A stretch of DNA of 64,000 nt from Chromatiaceae bacterium (GTDB lineage Bacteria > Pseudomonadota > Gammaproteobacteria > Chromatiales > Chromatiaceae), in NCBI GenBank assembly GCA_027078745.1, contig JALWWO010000002.1:124001-188000 (forward strand), written 5' to 3'. The notes under the pieces were generated by a model. That model worked only from the letters and a program-made list of their open reading frames with translations. It had not been told where the DNA came from and searched no databases. The position numbers and the translations under genes are program-made. Below, piece by piece: positions 40,979-50,459 of this stretch. Position 1 is the stretch's first letter, and the number at the start of each line of letters is the position of its first letter.

Positions 40979-41174
40979 AAGAAAACTCCTAACTTCGAAA
41001 AAATCATGCCAAATTAGCAATCAAGGATTAGATTCCGGCTCGTCGCCGTGCACTGGCCGGAAGGACGGTGGGAGAGATTCTCGATTTCCGCCAGGCTTCG
41101 GCGGGAAAGACAGAGGGATTCGACTATCTTTTTTGTGCTTCACCGCTTAGTTCTGGGGCAAGGCAGAGAAAAAT

Positions 41175-41191
41175 AGCACCGATTTGGTGCT
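41175..41191 (+). promoter_or_regulatory. NtrC-like enhancer site
   Basis: AGCACC-GATTT-GGTGCT is a perfect 6-bp palindrome fitting GCAC-N7-GTGC, the NtrC consensus. Its centre is about 98 bp before the predicted sigma-54 start, a normal enhancer distance. Confidence 0.65.
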
Positions 41192-41253
41192 TGCCTCGGT
41201 TTCGGCACAGCGGCGATCTCCCCGAATTCCCGTTTCCTCCCGAAAGCTAAGTC

Positions 41254-41269
41254 AGGCACGAATATTGCT
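41254..41269 (+). promoter_or_regulatory. Sigma-54 promoter of amtB
   Basis: AGGCACG-AATA-TTGCT matches the -24/-12 consensus TGGCACG-N4-TTGCW at all positions but the first, with exactly 10 nt between the invariant GG and GC. Transcription would start near 41280, about 39 nt before the ATG. Confidence 0.82.
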
Positions 41270-41318
41270 TGTCCCTGCCTATTTTAGCCGGAGATCGCAG
41301 CCTACAGAGAGAATAGCT

Positions 41319-42629
41319 ATGATTCGCTTCGACCGTTCCAAGGGACTCATCGCCCTGCTCATCTTCCTGTTACCCCAAGCGGGTTTTGCCCAAGGCAACA
41401 CGCTCAACGGTGCGGATACCGCTTGGATCATGACTTCCACCGCCCTGGTTTTATTCATGACCCTGCCCGGGCTGGCCCTGTTCTATGGGGGTTTGGTGCG
41501 TCATAAAAATGTGCTCTCTATCCTGATCCAGTGCTTCGCCATCGCGGGCATGGCTTCGATCCTATGGTTGCTTTTGGGTTACAGCCTTGCCTTTGGGGAA
41601 GGCAACGCCTTCATCGGTGATTTCAGCAAGGTACTGTTCGCGGGCATCGATCGCGACAGCCTGAGCGGCACCATTCCCGAAGCCCTGTTCGCCCTCTTTC
41701 AGATGACCTTCGCCATCATCACCCCCGCCCTGATCCTAGGCGGCTTTGCGGAGCGCATGAAGTTTTCCGCCATGCTCTGGTTCAGCATGTTCTGGCTGCT
41801 GCTGGTCTATGTACCCATCGCCCATTGGGTTTGGGGCGGCGGCTGGCTGCAAAACCTGGGCTTGTACGATTTCGCCGGAGGTACGGTAGTGCACATCACT
41901 GCCGGCGTCGCCGCTTTGGTCACCGCCCTCGTCCTAGGTCCCCGTCGGGGCTTTCCCAACACCCCCATCATGCCCCATAATCTCACCATGACCCTCACGG
42001 GCGCGGGCATGCTCTGGGTGGGCTGGTTCGGGTTCAACGGGGGCAGCGCCCTGGCTGCCGATGCCAGCGCGGTCATGGCCATGGTGGTCACGCACATCGC
42101 CGCCGCAGCCGGCGCCATGACCTGGATGTTCATCGAATGGAAACGATTCGGCAAACCCTCCGCCCTGGGCACAGTAACCGGCATGGTGGCGGGCCTGGGC
42201 ACCATCACGCCCGCTTCCGGTTTCGTGGGGCCTGGTGGTGCACTTCTCATCGGCCTGATGGCAGGGGCAGTCTGCTTCACGGCCACGCAATATGTAAAGC
42301 GGGTGCTCCAAATCGATGATTCCCTGGATGTGTTTCCGGTGCACGGGGTGGGCGGCACCCTGGGCACCTTGCTCGCCGGCGTCTTTTCCGCCACCAGTTT
42401 GGGCATTCTGAGCGGCTACGGTTTCGCCGAGGGGATCGAGTCCATGGGAGGACAACTCTGGGTGCAATTCCTAGGAGCCGCTTCCACCATCGCCTATACC
42501 GCCCTGATGACCTGGATCATTCTAAAGGTCGTTGCCCTGCTCACGAGCGGATTGCGGGTGAGTGAGGAGCAGGAAATCGAAGGGTTGGACATCGCTTCCC
42601 ACGAGGAACGGGGCTACGATCTGCTCTAG
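41319..42629 (+). CDS. amtB: Ammonium transporter AmtB
   Basis: Inner-membrane ammonia/ammonium channel. 436 residues with a signal peptide ending near AGFAQG (residue 25). About 11 membrane helices follow. Family motifs: GADTAWIMTSTALVLFMTLPG, LFYGGLVRHKN, the central ADASAVMAM pore region, and DSLDVFPVHGVGGTLGTLLAG with the second pore histidine. The start follows the sigma-54 leader. No glnK (PII) gene is next to it, unlike the usual glnK-amtB operon; PII control would need a glnB/glnK elsewhere. Confidence 0.96.
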   Translation: MIRFDRSKGLIALLIFLLPQAGFAQGNTLNGADTAWIMTSTALVLFMTLPGLALFYGGLVRHKNVLSILIQCFAIAGMASILWLLLGYSLAFGEGNAFIGDFSKVLFAGIDRDSLSGTIPEALFALFQMTFAIITPALILGGFAERMKFSAMLWFSMFWLLLVYVPIAHWVWGGGWLQNLGLYDFAGGTVVHITAGVAALVTALVLGPRRGFPNTPIMPHNLTMTLTGAGMLWVGWFGFNGGSALAADASAVMAMVVTHIAAAAGAMTWMFIEWKRFGKPSALGTVTGMVAGLGTITPASGFVGPGGALLIGLMAGAVCFTATQYVKRVLQIDDSLDVFPVHGVGGTLGTLLAGVFSATSLGILSGYGFAEGIESMGGQLWVQFLGAASTIAYTALMTWIILKVVALLTSGLRVSEEQEIEGLDIASHEERGYDLL

Positions 42630-42634
42630 CCTGA

Positions 42635-42654
42635 GCCCCCGCCTGGGCGGGGGC
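42635..42654. terminator. GC hairpin between convergent amtB and GH57 gene
   Basis: GCCCCCGCC and GGCGGGGGC form a perfect 9-bp stem separated by two bases, between the amtB stop and the end of the GH57 gene. There is no T run on either strand, so it may stabilise the transcripts' 3' ends or assist termination in both directions. Confidence 0.5.
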
Positions 42655-42659
42655 GGCTG

Positions 42660-44147
42660 CTAGGGAAAATCGTGCGTTAGAATTTCCTGGGTCCGCCGGC
42701 AGATCTCTCGTCCGTAATCTGTCCACAACCCCTGCCCCCAGTAGCGGTAACAACTGGTTTGGGAGCAGAGCAGGTGGAACAGGGCGTTGCGGTAGGCGTG
42801 GCTGTCCGTGGAGACGCCCGGGCGGAGCGCCCGTTCGTGAAAGAGGGCGCTCGCTGCTTCCATGGGACCCAGCACATTTTCATAGCCCCGGACCCAAGAA
42901 AGATCGCTGGTCCAGCTGCCCCCCTCCATGTGGAACCGAGGGTCCGAGCGCTGAATTTCCTCGATCACTTGGGCCAAGCGTTCTGGCCCCTCCCCGGGCT
43001 GCATCCGTTCCCAAATCTTCCCCTGAAACAAGGGCTGGATGGTTGGAAAATCCGTCTCCCGAATGCCCAGGGCGAACAGATGTTCTAAGTACTCGCTCAC
43101 ATTCATCAGGGGCACTTCGGTGCCGCTGGCCGCCGCCACCACCTCCATGAATTTCGGCGGAAACTCGTTCATCATCACGCCGCCGTTTTCCCCGTCCGAG
43201 ATCTGGGTGACCAGCGGGGGCACGGCGCGGTCCCCCAACATCCAGGGCTGCAAGCCCTGCGCTTCGTACCAGGGTTGCATCTGGGCCACCAGCTTGGTAT
43301 CCGAACCCTGGGTTTTCACGATGGCGATAATGCTCGCCGTCTCCCCCTGGGAATTAGTGCAGATGAGACGATGGGGCAGATGGGGTTGTCGGGGATGCTG
43401 GCCGTCCTCGATCTGCTCCACCGTGTGTTCCTGGACCAACACCCACTGATAGCCGCAGTCCCGGAGGGTTTTCACAAAGGCATAGGCCACATCGGGATGA
43501 TTAGGCAGGGCCATTTCCGAGGGGGAGAAGCCCCGCACCCGTTCCAGGGCCTCCCAGCCGAAGAGGGCGGCGAAATGGTGCTGCCAAGCTTGCACATGCA
43601 GCCGATAATCCTGTACCGGCGTGGAGGGCGCCACCGCATGACCCCAGGGCATGCCCAGCCATTCCACCGCCCAGTTGTACTGGGGGTTCTGGGTGATGCC
43701 CTTGAGGGCCTCCAGTACCCCATCTTCCCCCATCTGGCGGAGTCCATAGAGCAAGGTGCCCGAATACTCTAGCATGACCCGTGGGGAATGCCCGGCTTCG
43801 ATGAGTTGAGGGATAAATTCTCCCATGCGCTTGTAACACCAGAGGAACACCGGCGCATTGTGATTATCGCCCTCATCCTGATGTTCCAGCATGTACTGCA
43901 AATTGCTGATGAGGGCTGCCGTGCGCAGATCCGCTCCCCCTGCGGGAATCAGGGGCTGATGCATGTGCAGGGCGATGGCGGTAGCGGCGCGGATGCGGTC
44001 GAAATCGATGCCGCCTGCCGTGCGGAACAGGGTTTGGTTCGCGCCCTGAGCGACCACTTGAGCGACCTCCGCTTCATGACCGGAGATGTTGGGTAAGCCA
44101 GCGATGGTTTCGGGTAAAGGCTGCAAGGGGTTCTCCTTCTGATGCAT
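42660..44147 (-). CDS. Glycoside hydrolase family 57 protein (long form)
   Basis: 495 residues. GH57 enzymes act on alpha-glucans (amylases, branching enzymes, 4-alpha-glucanotransferases). The ALHMHQP motif lies near residue 60, EYSGTLLYGL near 125, FSPSEMALP near 205 with the likely catalytic glutamate, and ISDGENGGVMMNEF near 310 with the catalytic aspartate. An N-terminal extension of ~55 residues precedes the HQP motif. Specificity cannot be read from sequence. It is 3 nt downstream of a second GH57 gene, so the two enzymes are probably made together. Confidence 0.88.
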   Translation of the reverse strand: MHQKENPLQPLPETIAGLPNISGHEAEVAQVVAQGANQTLFRTAGGIDFDRIRAATAIALHMHQPLIPAGGADLRTAALISNLQYMLEHQDEGDNHNAPVFLWCYKRMGEFIPQLIEAGHSPRVMLEYSGTLLYGLRQMGEDGVLEALKGITQNPQYNWAVEWLGMPWGHAVAPSTPVQDYRLHVQAWQHHFAALFGWEALERVRGFSPSEMALPNHPDVAYAFVKTLRDCGYQWVLVQEHTVEQIEDGQHPRQPHLPHRLICTNSQGETASIIAIVKTQGSDTKLVAQMQPWYEAQGLQPWMLGDRAVPPLVTQISDGENGGVMMNEFPPKFMEVVAAASGTEVPLMNVSEYLEHLFALGIRETDFPTIQPLFQGKIWERMQPGEGPERLAQVIEEIQRSDPRFHMEGGSWTSDLSWVRGYENVLGPMEAASALFHERALRPGVSTDSHAYRNALFHLLCSQTSCYRYWGQGLWTDYGREICRRTQEILTHDFP

Positions 44148-44150
44148 GGG

Positions 44151-45332
44151 CTAGGCGGTATTCCGGCGGGCTTGGAGTTGGGCGAGGGCTTGGCGGGAGG
44201 CTTCCAGATCCGCTTCCGCCCGATGAACCCAGGCTTCCCCCCAGTACAGATGGCAGCTGGTTTCCGCCCGCAGCAGTCGCCAAGTGGCTTCTTCCAACAG
44301 TTCCCCCAAACGGGCTTGCTCCGCTTCGGACAGGGAAGCGCGCACCTGGGCCAAAGCGTCCGACTGGGCTTTCACGGCGGCGAGGGCAGCTTGCTGCCGT
44401 TGGGAGCCAGTCCACTGGGTGAAATCCCGCCCATGATGCCACCCCGTGTTCCAAGCGCCGGTGCGCACCCGCACCTCGCCTTGGGTGCCGTGGGTGCGCA
44501 GGTAATCGCTGAGGAAGGTGGGGGCGATGGGGCTGCTCCCCGCCCGCACGGTTTCCAAGAAAGGTAGATAAAAGGCGCTCCAGAAATTCGCCCCTTCCGC
44601 TGTATTGCGGAACCAACCCCCGTTTTCCCCATCGGTGGCGGTGGTGACCAGGGGGGCGAAATCACACCAGCGGGTGCGCTCCCGCACTTCCTTGAGGAAC
44701 CAATCGAGTTCCATGCCGGACTCCTGGGCATCGGAGAGTTCCCGATCCCGCACCACCACCACGATTTCCGCCCCCGCATGGCGGGCGATATGAGGACGAT
44801 AGCGCAATTCCTGCCAGCTCATGGGACTGAGGGGTTCCACATGTTCGCTATCTACCAGCACATAGCGATAGCCCTGGGCTCGCAGCAAGGGAATCAGTTC
44901 CATGGAAAAGCCCATTTCCGGTGGCCAAAACCCTTGAAATGCAGGCCGCCAGAAGAGATGGCGGGCGATGCCCAACCAGCGTTCCACATGCAGAACCCGA
45001 TCCGCTGGCGGGATGAGGGGCAGGACCGGATGATAGTAGCCCGTGCCCAGGATCTCGAACAGATCTTGATTTTGCAGCCGCCAGAGCAGGGAACCTAGAT
45101 CCACGATGCCATAGACCCGTTTTTGAAACTCGGGGTCGGAGAGGGTTTCCAGCAGGGTGCCGGACAGAGAGAGATGGACCCGGGCCACTTCCTCATAGCC
45201 CCAGAGGCTGCGGGGAATCCGATCCAGGGCATAGAGGATTTCCTTCGCCTCCCAACGCCCCGCATCGAGCAGTTCCTGAAGGTTCCCGGCGGGTTGGTGA
45301 AGATTGAGCACAAGGGCGTGATGGGCGATCAT
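44151..45332 (-). CDS. Glycoside hydrolase family 57 protein (short form)
   Basis: 393 residues, starting almost directly at the HQP motif (LVLNLHQPAG). GTGYYHPVLPLIPP near 95, GFWPPEMGFSMEL near 135 (catalytic glutamate) and TTATDGENGGWF near 230 (catalytic aspartate) are intact. A C-terminal helical part ends QALAQLQARRNTA. It differs clearly from the neighbouring long GH57, so this is not a recent duplication. It lies 44 nt after the DUF58 gene, at the end of the lepA-to-moxR series. Possible glucan branching or remodelling is inference. Confidence 0.88.
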   Translation of the reverse strand: MIAHHALVLNLHQPAGNLQELLDAGRWEAKEILYALDRIPRSLWGYEEVARVHLSLSGTLLETLSDPEFQKRVYGIVDLGSLLWRLQNQDLFEILGTGYYHPVLPLIPPADRVLHVERWLGIARHLFWRPAFQGFWPPEMGFSMELIPLLRAQGYRYVLVDSEHVEPLSPMSWQELRYRPHIARHAGAEIVVVVRDRELSDAQESGMELDWFLKEVRERTRWCDFAPLVTTATDGENGGWFRNTAEGANFWSAFYLPFLETVRAGSSPIAPTFLSDYLRTHGTQGEVRVRTGAWNTGWHHGRDFTQWTGSQRQQAALAAVKAQSDALAQVRASLSEAEQARLGELLEEATWRLLRAETSCHLYWGEAWVHRAEADLEASRQALAQLQARRNTA

Positions 45333-45376
45333 GGGGCACTGCGAGCGATGAAGAGCAGGAATGGGGAACTATTCTA

Positions 45377-46696
45377 CTACAGGGTGCCCTTGGTCTTGAT
45401 CTCCAGATAGCGATTGACCAGGGCGGGCGCCAGCTGCTTGGGCAAGAGGTCCAGCACCTGGGCGCCGCTATGCCGCAATCGCTCGTGGTGCCGGCGGCGG
45501 GCTTCGAAATAGGCCTGCACCCCGTAGAAGCGGAGGGCTTGTTCCAGCGTTCGAATCTCCCCCTGCAGCGTTTCATCCAGAAAGGCTTCCCGCAGATCCG
45601 CCAGGATTACCAGATGGCGCTTGGCCAACAGCCGAACTGCCTGGTACAGATCGGGATTTTCCTCATCTCGGCTGTTGGTGAGGAAGATCACCAGGGCGCG
45701 CCGCTTCAAGCGGGGCAGCAGGGCTTGCACAGCCTCCAGGGGATCGGAAGCCGCCAAGCTGGGTTGCAGATCGTAGACCCGAGCGAGCAATCGCCGGAGG
45801 GCCGCCGCATCCTTGCGGGGGGCACAGCTTCGGCGGACGCCCCCATAGGTCATCAGCCCCACCTCATCCCCCTGCTGGAGGGCGATAGCGGCGAGCAGCA
45901 GCAGGGCGTTCAGGGCTTCATCCAGATGGCCGGATTCTTCCGAGCGATGCCCCATGTACCGGCCGCAGTCCAGGAGAAAATAGAGGCGCTGATCCCGTTC
46001 TTCCTCATATTCCCGCGCGATGAGCTTCCGCATTCTCGCCGTGGCCTTCCAATCGATCTGGCGCAGGCTGTCTCCCTGACGGTATTCCCGCAGCTGATGG
46101 AATTCCCCCCCGCCACCTCCCTGACGCAACCTGCGAATGCCCAGCTTCCCCAGGCGTTGGGCTTGGGCGAGGAGCTGATAATGATGGATCGCCAGGAAGT
46201 TGGGGAAGATGCGCACCGGGGTTGGGTGCGCCAAAGCGCGGGTGTGACTCCAGCAACCCCAGGGGGAGAGAAGGCGCAGTTCACAGCCGGTAAACCGCGC
46301 GTCCCCCCGCGCTGAGGGGCGCACTTCATACCGCACTTCTCCCAGCGATTGGGGCGGCAAGCGGAGGTACTGGGGCAGGGCGCGCACCTGGAAATCCTCG
46401 GGATGCAGATCATGAATCCACAGGCGCAAGGGCTGGACGTGGGGATTTTCCAGCAACAGGCGCACCGGTGCCCAGCATCCCAAAGACAAGGCTGTGCTCA
46501 GCTTTCGCTGCAAAATCGGGGAAGGGGTGGCGAACAATCGGAACAGATCCACTAAGCTCAGAACGAGCAAGAAGAACCCGAAGCCCAGCCACAGAAATTC
46601 CCAGACAGGCCACCAACTCGCGCCGAAACTCAGGAGTGCCCAGCTACCCCAGCACCAGAGCAATGGGGATTCCGGTCGCAGCCGTGGGAATTGCAT
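45377..46696 (-). CDS. DUF58 domain protein (MoxR-associated)
   Basis: 439 residues from the ATG that overlaps the moxR stop by one base (TGATG). Two N-terminal membrane helices at about 12-48 (LLWCWGSWALLSFGASW; FLWLGFGFFLLVLSLV), a beta-rich middle, then the DUF58 signature GEFHQLREYRQGDSLRQIDW near 235 followed by a von Willebrand-type fold. Its metal site is degenerate: YFLLDCGRYM has DCGRY where active VWA domains have DxSxS. MoxR-DUF58 pairs are thought to act as chaperone-like complexes; the client is unknown. Confidence 0.88.
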   Translation of the reverse strand: MQFPRLRPESPLLWCWGSWALLSFGASWWPVWEFLWLGFGFFLLVLSLVDLFRLFATPSPILQRKLSTALSLGCWAPVRLLLENPHVQPLRLWIHDLHPEDFQVRALPQYLRLPPQSLGEVRYEVRPSARGDARFTGCELRLLSPWGCWSHTRALAHPTPVRIFPNFLAIHHYQLLAQAQRLGKLGIRRLRQGGGGGEFHQLREYRQGDSLRQIDWKATARMRKLIAREYEEERDQRLYFLLDCGRYMGHRSEESGHLDEALNALLLLAAIALQQGDEVGLMTYGGVRRSCAPRKDAAALRRLLARVYDLQPSLAASDPLEAVQALLPRLKRRALVIFLTNSRDEENPDLYQAVRLLAKRHLVILADLREAFLDETLQGEIRTLEQALRFYGVQAYFEARRRHHERLRHSGAQVLDLLPKQLAPALVNRYLEIKTKGTL

Positions 46697-47679
46697 CAGC
46701 TGCGGGGTGCAGGCACCGCGTCCAGGAGATCCGCCAACAGTTCCTCCGGGGAACTGCCTTCGATCTCCAGATCGGCGCTGAGCTGAATGCGATGGCGGAG
46801 CACGGCCGGTGCGATGGCTTTCACATGATCCGGCATGAGGAAGGGATCGCCTCGCAACAGGGCCTGGGCGCGGGCAGCCCGCACCAGGGCGATGGCGCCC
46901 CGCGGCCCAGCGCCGGACTCCAGACCCTGCCAATCTCGGGTAGCTCGCACGATGCCCAGGGCATAGCGCAAAACAGCGGTATCTATGGGCAGGTGGGCGG
47001 CAGTCTCCTGGAGTTGGCGGATCTGTTCCGGGCTGGAAACCGTGTTAACCCCTGAAAGATCCAGTCGATCCCCGGGGCGTTGAGCAACGACCTGACGCAA
47101 GATGTCCAGCTCCTCCGCTTCCTGGGGATAATCGATGCGCACTTGCAGCAAGAAGCGGTCCAGTTGGGCTTGAGGCAGGGGATAGGTGCCTTCCTGTTCC
47201 AGGGGGTTCTGGGTGGCCAACACCATGAAGGGGCGATCCAGGGGGAGGGATTGCCCTTCGATGGTCACCTGCTGCTCCTGCATGGCCTCCAGCAGGGCGG
47301 ATTGGGTCTTGGCGGGCGCTCGGTTGATCTCATCTCCTAGGAGCAGATGGCAGAAGATCGGCCCTCGGCGGATGCGAAATGCCCCGGTCTTCGGGTCGAA
47401 CAGGGCATGGCCGGTCACATCGCTGGGCATGAGATCAGGGGTAAACTGAATCCGCCCGTACTGTCCGCCGATGGCCTGGGCCAGGCTGCGGGCGAGGAGG
47501 GTTTTTCCCAGGCCGGGCAAACCTTCGATGAGCACATGACCGGCGGCTACCAGCCCCACCAGGGTTTCTTCCAGGGCTTGGGGTTGTCCTAAGAACGCCT
47601 TGGCGATCTCCGCCCGCAGTTTGGCGAGATGCTCCGCAGCTGCCTGCAGCTGTGCTTGAGAAAGGGGAGATTCCGTCAT
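46696..47679 (-). CDS. MoxR family AAA+ ATPase
   Basis: 327 residues starting MTESPLSQAQLQA. Walker A is VLIEGLPGLGKTLLARSLAQ near residue 50, followed by RIQFTPDLMPSDVTG, Walker B LLGDEINRAPAKTQSALLEA near 113 and sensor 1 VLATQNPLEQEGTYPLPQAQ near 155. The set fits a classical MoxR ATPase, distinct from CbbQ. It overlaps both neighbours (DUF4350 start side by 4 bp, DUF58 by 1 base), so the three genes form a coupled module. Confidence 0.92.
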   Translation of the reverse strand: MTESPLSQAQLQAAAEHLAKLRAEIAKAFLGQPQALEETLVGLVAAGHVLIEGLPGLGKTLLARSLAQAIGGQYGRIQFTPDLMPSDVTGHALFDPKTGAFRIRRGPIFCHLLLGDEINRAPAKTQSALLEAMQEQQVTIEGQSLPLDRPFMVLATQNPLEQEGTYPLPQAQLDRFLLQVRIDYPQEAEELDILRQVVAQRPGDRLDLSGVNTVSSPEQIRQLQETAAHLPIDTAVLRYALGIVRATRDWQGLESGAGPRGAIALVRAARAQALLRGDPFLMPDHVKAIAPAVLRHRIQLSADLEIEGSSPEELLADLLDAVPAPRS

Positions 47680-48824
47680 GATCGGGGATGCAAGGCTTGC
47701 TCTAGTCTTTGCAGCAGGCGCGCTGCCTCCACCCAGTGGCCGGGCGCTTGGGAAAGGGGACGGAAGGCCCGAGCGACCTCTGCTTCGGAAAGTCCCGCCT
47801 TTCGAGCGATCCATCGCCGCCGGGCTTGGAGGTTCGATCCGCGCAACCTGGGATTGCGATGCAGCCAGGCCGATTCGATCCGGTGCTGGGCGCTCGCCGC
47901 CAGAATGGGCACGGATCCTTGGCGCTGATGGAAATCCCCCAGAGCTTGGAAATGGGCGGACCAATCCCGCCGAGACAACTGGGGAGCGGGCAGAAAGGGA
48001 CCCAATCGGCCGGTCAGATGCCAGAGCCAGAGCAGGACGAACAGCCCGCCAGCCAACAGCACTTGGGGTACTGTGGCCCAGAGGCGCGCGCCGAGCCAGG
48101 GGCTGCGATGGGCGTAGAGCAACCAGACTTTGCCCGATTCGTTCACTTCGGTGAGGCGGGCGAGGATGAGGGCATGATCTTGTTCGCCGATCCAACGGTT
48201 GGTGAACGCCTTCAAATCGCTGAACACGCTGAGCAATCCCGCCCCGATGGAAAATTGCAATCCCTGAATCTGGCCGTCCGCGCTGAGCACAATTCCGATG
48301 GCCTGTTGCCGCCGGTCGATCAACGCATAGCGGGGATCGAACTGCATCTTGAGGGGTTGAGTGTCCTGGGGAAAATACACCTCGGCCATACGGGGCGGCT
48401 GGCACGCACAATCCGGCTGTTCTCGCAGTTCCACTCCCAGGGAGTGCAGAAAATTGCGATCGCGGTGCTGATCCTTCGGGGGACTGAGGATCAGATGCCC
48501 CCCTGCCTCGATCCAGCGGCGCAGTTGTTGCTGTCGCTGAGTATTGAGAGGCCCCAGATGGCCGACCAGCAGCACATCTCGGGAGCTGGGCAGCGTCCGC
48601 AGCAGTTTCCAGCCTGGCCGGCTTTCCGCGGATCGGCCGATCCGCTGCAAAAACCGTTCTGCGGCCAGGAATTCATTTTTGCGCGCTTCCGGAGAGAACC
48701 CGAGATCGATGAATTCGGTCCTGCGGTCGAAGTGTTCGAAAAACCAGGCGATGCCTGAGCCCAGCAGGACGGCCAGCCCCCCCCAGAGAAGCAGGGATGG
48801 CACCCGAGGGGCAGAGATAGACAC
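47676..48824 (-). CDS. DUF4350 domain membrane protein
   Basis: 382 residues with an N-terminal membrane helix (LLLWGGLAVLLGSGIAWFF), a periplasmic domain with HLGPLNTQRQQQLRRWIEAG, and a second helix near 258 (VPQVLLAGGLFVLLWLWHLTG). A cytoplasmic C-terminal tail follows (about 285-382). The pattern, and its place before moxR and DUF58, fits the DUF4350 family. A membrane partner of the MoxR/DUF58 complex is inferred. Confidence 0.82.
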   Translation of the reverse strand: MSISAPRVPSLLLWGGLAVLLGSGIAWFFEHFDRRTEFIDLGFSPEARKNEFLAAERFLQRIGRSAESRPGWKLLRTLPSSRDVLLVGHLGPLNTQRQQQLRRWIEAGGHLILSPPKDQHRDRNFLHSLGVELREQPDCACQPPRMAEVYFPQDTQPLKMQFDPRYALIDRRQQAIGIVLSADGQIQGLQFSIGAGLLSVFSDLKAFTNRWIGEQDHALILARLTEVNESGKVWLLYAHRSPWLGARLWATVPQVLLAGGLFVLLWLWHLTGRLGPFLPAPQLSRRDWSAHFQALGDFHQRQGSVPILAASAQHRIESAWLHRNPRLRGSNLQARRRWIARKAGLSEAEVARAFRPLSQAPGHWVEAARLLQRLEQALHPRS

Positions 48825-48825
48825 C

Positions 48826-49572
48826 CTAGAAAAATCCCGTTCGAATGAGCCGCTTCATCTCCCGCACCGCCGCAGCCAAGCCGGTGAAAATTGCCCGAGC
48901 TACGATGGCATGGCCGATGTTCAGCTCTCGAATGCCAGGGATCGCAGCGATTGCGCCCACATTGTGATAGTCCAGCCCGTGGCCCGCATTGACCTGAAGG
49001 CCCAGTGCATTGCCCAAGCGAACTGCTTCCCGAATGCGTGCCAGTTCTGCTGCACGCGCTGCGGGATCTTCGGCATCCGCATAGGCGCCCGTGTGGATCT
49101 CCACCACGGGCACGCCGATGGACTGGGCGGCTTCCAGCTGCTTGGGATCGGGATCGATGAAGAGGGAAACCCGTATGCCCGCGTCTTTCAAACGGGCGCA
49201 GAAGTCCCCTAGCGCTGCCCGCTGATCCGCCACATTCAGTCCCCCTTCCGTGGTCAATTCCTGCCGGCGTTCAGGCACCAAGCAGCAATCTGAAGGCCGG
49301 ATCCGGGTAGCGATTTCGCCCATCTCCTGGGTAGCGGCCATCTCCAAGTTCATGCGGGTTTGCAAGATCTCCTTGAGCAGGTGCACATCTCGATCTTGCA
49401 TATGCCGGCGATCTTCCCGCAAGTGCAGGGTGATAGCGTCCGCCCCCGCCTGCTCCGCCACGAGGGCAGCTTGTATGGGTTCCGGATAACGCGTGCCTCG
49501 GGCCTGGCGGATGGTGGCTACATGGTCGATATTGACTCCGAGCAAGATGCGATTTTCTGCGGTGGTTTCCAT
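48826..49572 (-). CDS. pdxJ: Pyridoxine 5'-phosphate synthase
   Basis: Condenses 3-amino-2-oxopropyl phosphate with deoxyxylulose phosphate in DXP-dependent vitamin B6 synthesis. 248 residues: [20 protein letters not shown] at the start, [19 protein letters not shown] near 50, [10 protein letters not shown] near 75, EIHTGAYA near 160 and [10 protein letters not shown] near 198. It starts 2 nt after the era stop, so recO, usually between era and pdxJ, is missing. Confidence 0.96.
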   Translation of the reverse strand: METTAENRILLGVNIDHVATIRQARGTRYPEPIQAALVAEQAGADAITLHLREDRRHMQDRDVHLLKEILQTRMNLEMAATQEMGEIATRIRPSDCCLVPERRQELTTEGGLNVADQRAALGDFCARLKDAGIRVSLFIDPDPKQLEAAQSIGVPVVEIHTGAYADAEDPAARAAELARIREAVRLGNALGLQVNAGHGLDYHNVGAIAAIPGIRELNIGHAIVARAIFTGLAAAVREMKRLIRTGFF

Positions 49573-49574
49573 GG

Positions 49575-50459
49575 TCAGTCTCCGTAACCCAAGCTGGCCA
49601 GGGCTTTTTCATCGGAAGACCAGCTCTTCTTCACCTTGACCCAAACCTCCAGATGCACTGGACAACCAAAGAGCCGCTGCATGGAGAGTCGGGCCTGAGT
49701 AGCGGCCGCTTTGAGGGCTTCGCCGCCCTTGCCGATGAGAATGGCCTTTTGTCCTGGACGCTCTACCCAGATCAAGGCATAGATGCGATAGCGTCCCCCT
49801 TCTTCCTGGAAGCGTTCGATTTCCACCGTGGTGTGATAGGGCAGCTCTTCCCCATAGCGCCGCACCAACTGTTCCCGCAGCAGCTCGGCGGCGAAGAACC
49901 GTTGGGAACGGTCGCTCCACTGATCTGCGGGATAGCGGAGCGGCCCTTCGGGCAAAGCTGCGATGATCTGTTGTTCCAAGCGATCGATCTGATCTCCACG
50001 GCGGGCGGAAACCGGTAAGATCTGAAGGAAATCGTGCCGTTGTCCCAGGTCTTGAAGATAGGGGAGCAGCTTGGGTTTCTGGGGAACCAGATCGATCTTA
50101 TTCACCACTGCAATGCTGGGCTTTCCCGATCGTCGGACGGCAGCTAAGGCCTGTTCATCCTCGGGGGTGAATCTCAGGGCTTCCACCAAAAAGAGGATTA
50201 GATCTGCTTCGGGAATCGCGGCGAGCGCTGCCCGATTGAGATAGCGATTCAGGGCATTGCCGCCCCGCTGATGGATGCCCGGCGTGTCCAGAAACAGGGC
50301 TTGTCCCTGGGCGGTGCTGTGAATGCCCAGGATGCGATGGCGGGTGGTCTGGGGTTTGTGGGACGTGATGGCGAGCTTGATCCCCAAGATCCGATTGAGC
50401 AGGGTCGATTTGCCCACATTGGGCCGCCCGATGAGGGCCACATAGCCGCAGCGCCCCAT
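49575..50459 (-). CDS. era: GTPase Era
   Basis: Essential GTPase that binds the 3' end of 16S rRNA and checks 30S maturation. 294 residues: G1 [16 protein letters not shown] near residue 11, G2/G3 TRHRILGIH and FLDTPGIHQ near 45-63, G4 VVNKIDLVP near 118, and the KH domain with [16 protein letters not shown] near 235. It follows rnc immediately (stop and start one base apart), the standard rnc-era pair. Confidence 0.97.
   Translation of the reverse strand: MGRCGYVALIGRPNVGKSTLLNRILGIKLAITSHKPQTTRHRILGIHSTAQGQALFLDTPGIHQRGGNALNRYLNRAALAAIPEADLILFLVEALRFTPEDEQALAAVRRSGKPSIAVVNKIDLVPQKPKLLPYLQDLGQRHDFLQILPVSARRGDQIDRLEQQIIAALPEGPLRYPADQWSDRSQRFFAAELLREQLVRRYGEELPYHTTVEIERFQEEGGRYRIYALIWVERPGQKAILIGKGGEALKAAATQARLSMQRLFGCPVHLEVWVKVKKSWSSDEKALASLGYGD

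Larger units (their letters stand above)
40979..41318. promoter_or_regulatory. Divergent cbbQ/amtB regulatory region
   Basis: This 340-bp gene-free stretch holds the amtB sigma-54 promoter and NtrC-like site listed separately. It also holds a hairpin TTTCCGCC/GGCGGGAAA (about 41085-41108, one bulged G) and an inverted repeat TTCCGG/CCGGAA (41033-41038 and 41057-41062). No convincing sigma-70 promoter for cbbQ was found, though the 50 bp before its ribosome site are A+T-rich. No small ORF with coding character was seen. Confidence 0.5.

Noticed and set aside
41000-41030. Second sigma-54 promoter directed to cbbQ (TGGCATG)
   Set aside because: The -12 GC is missing at the required 10-nt distance.
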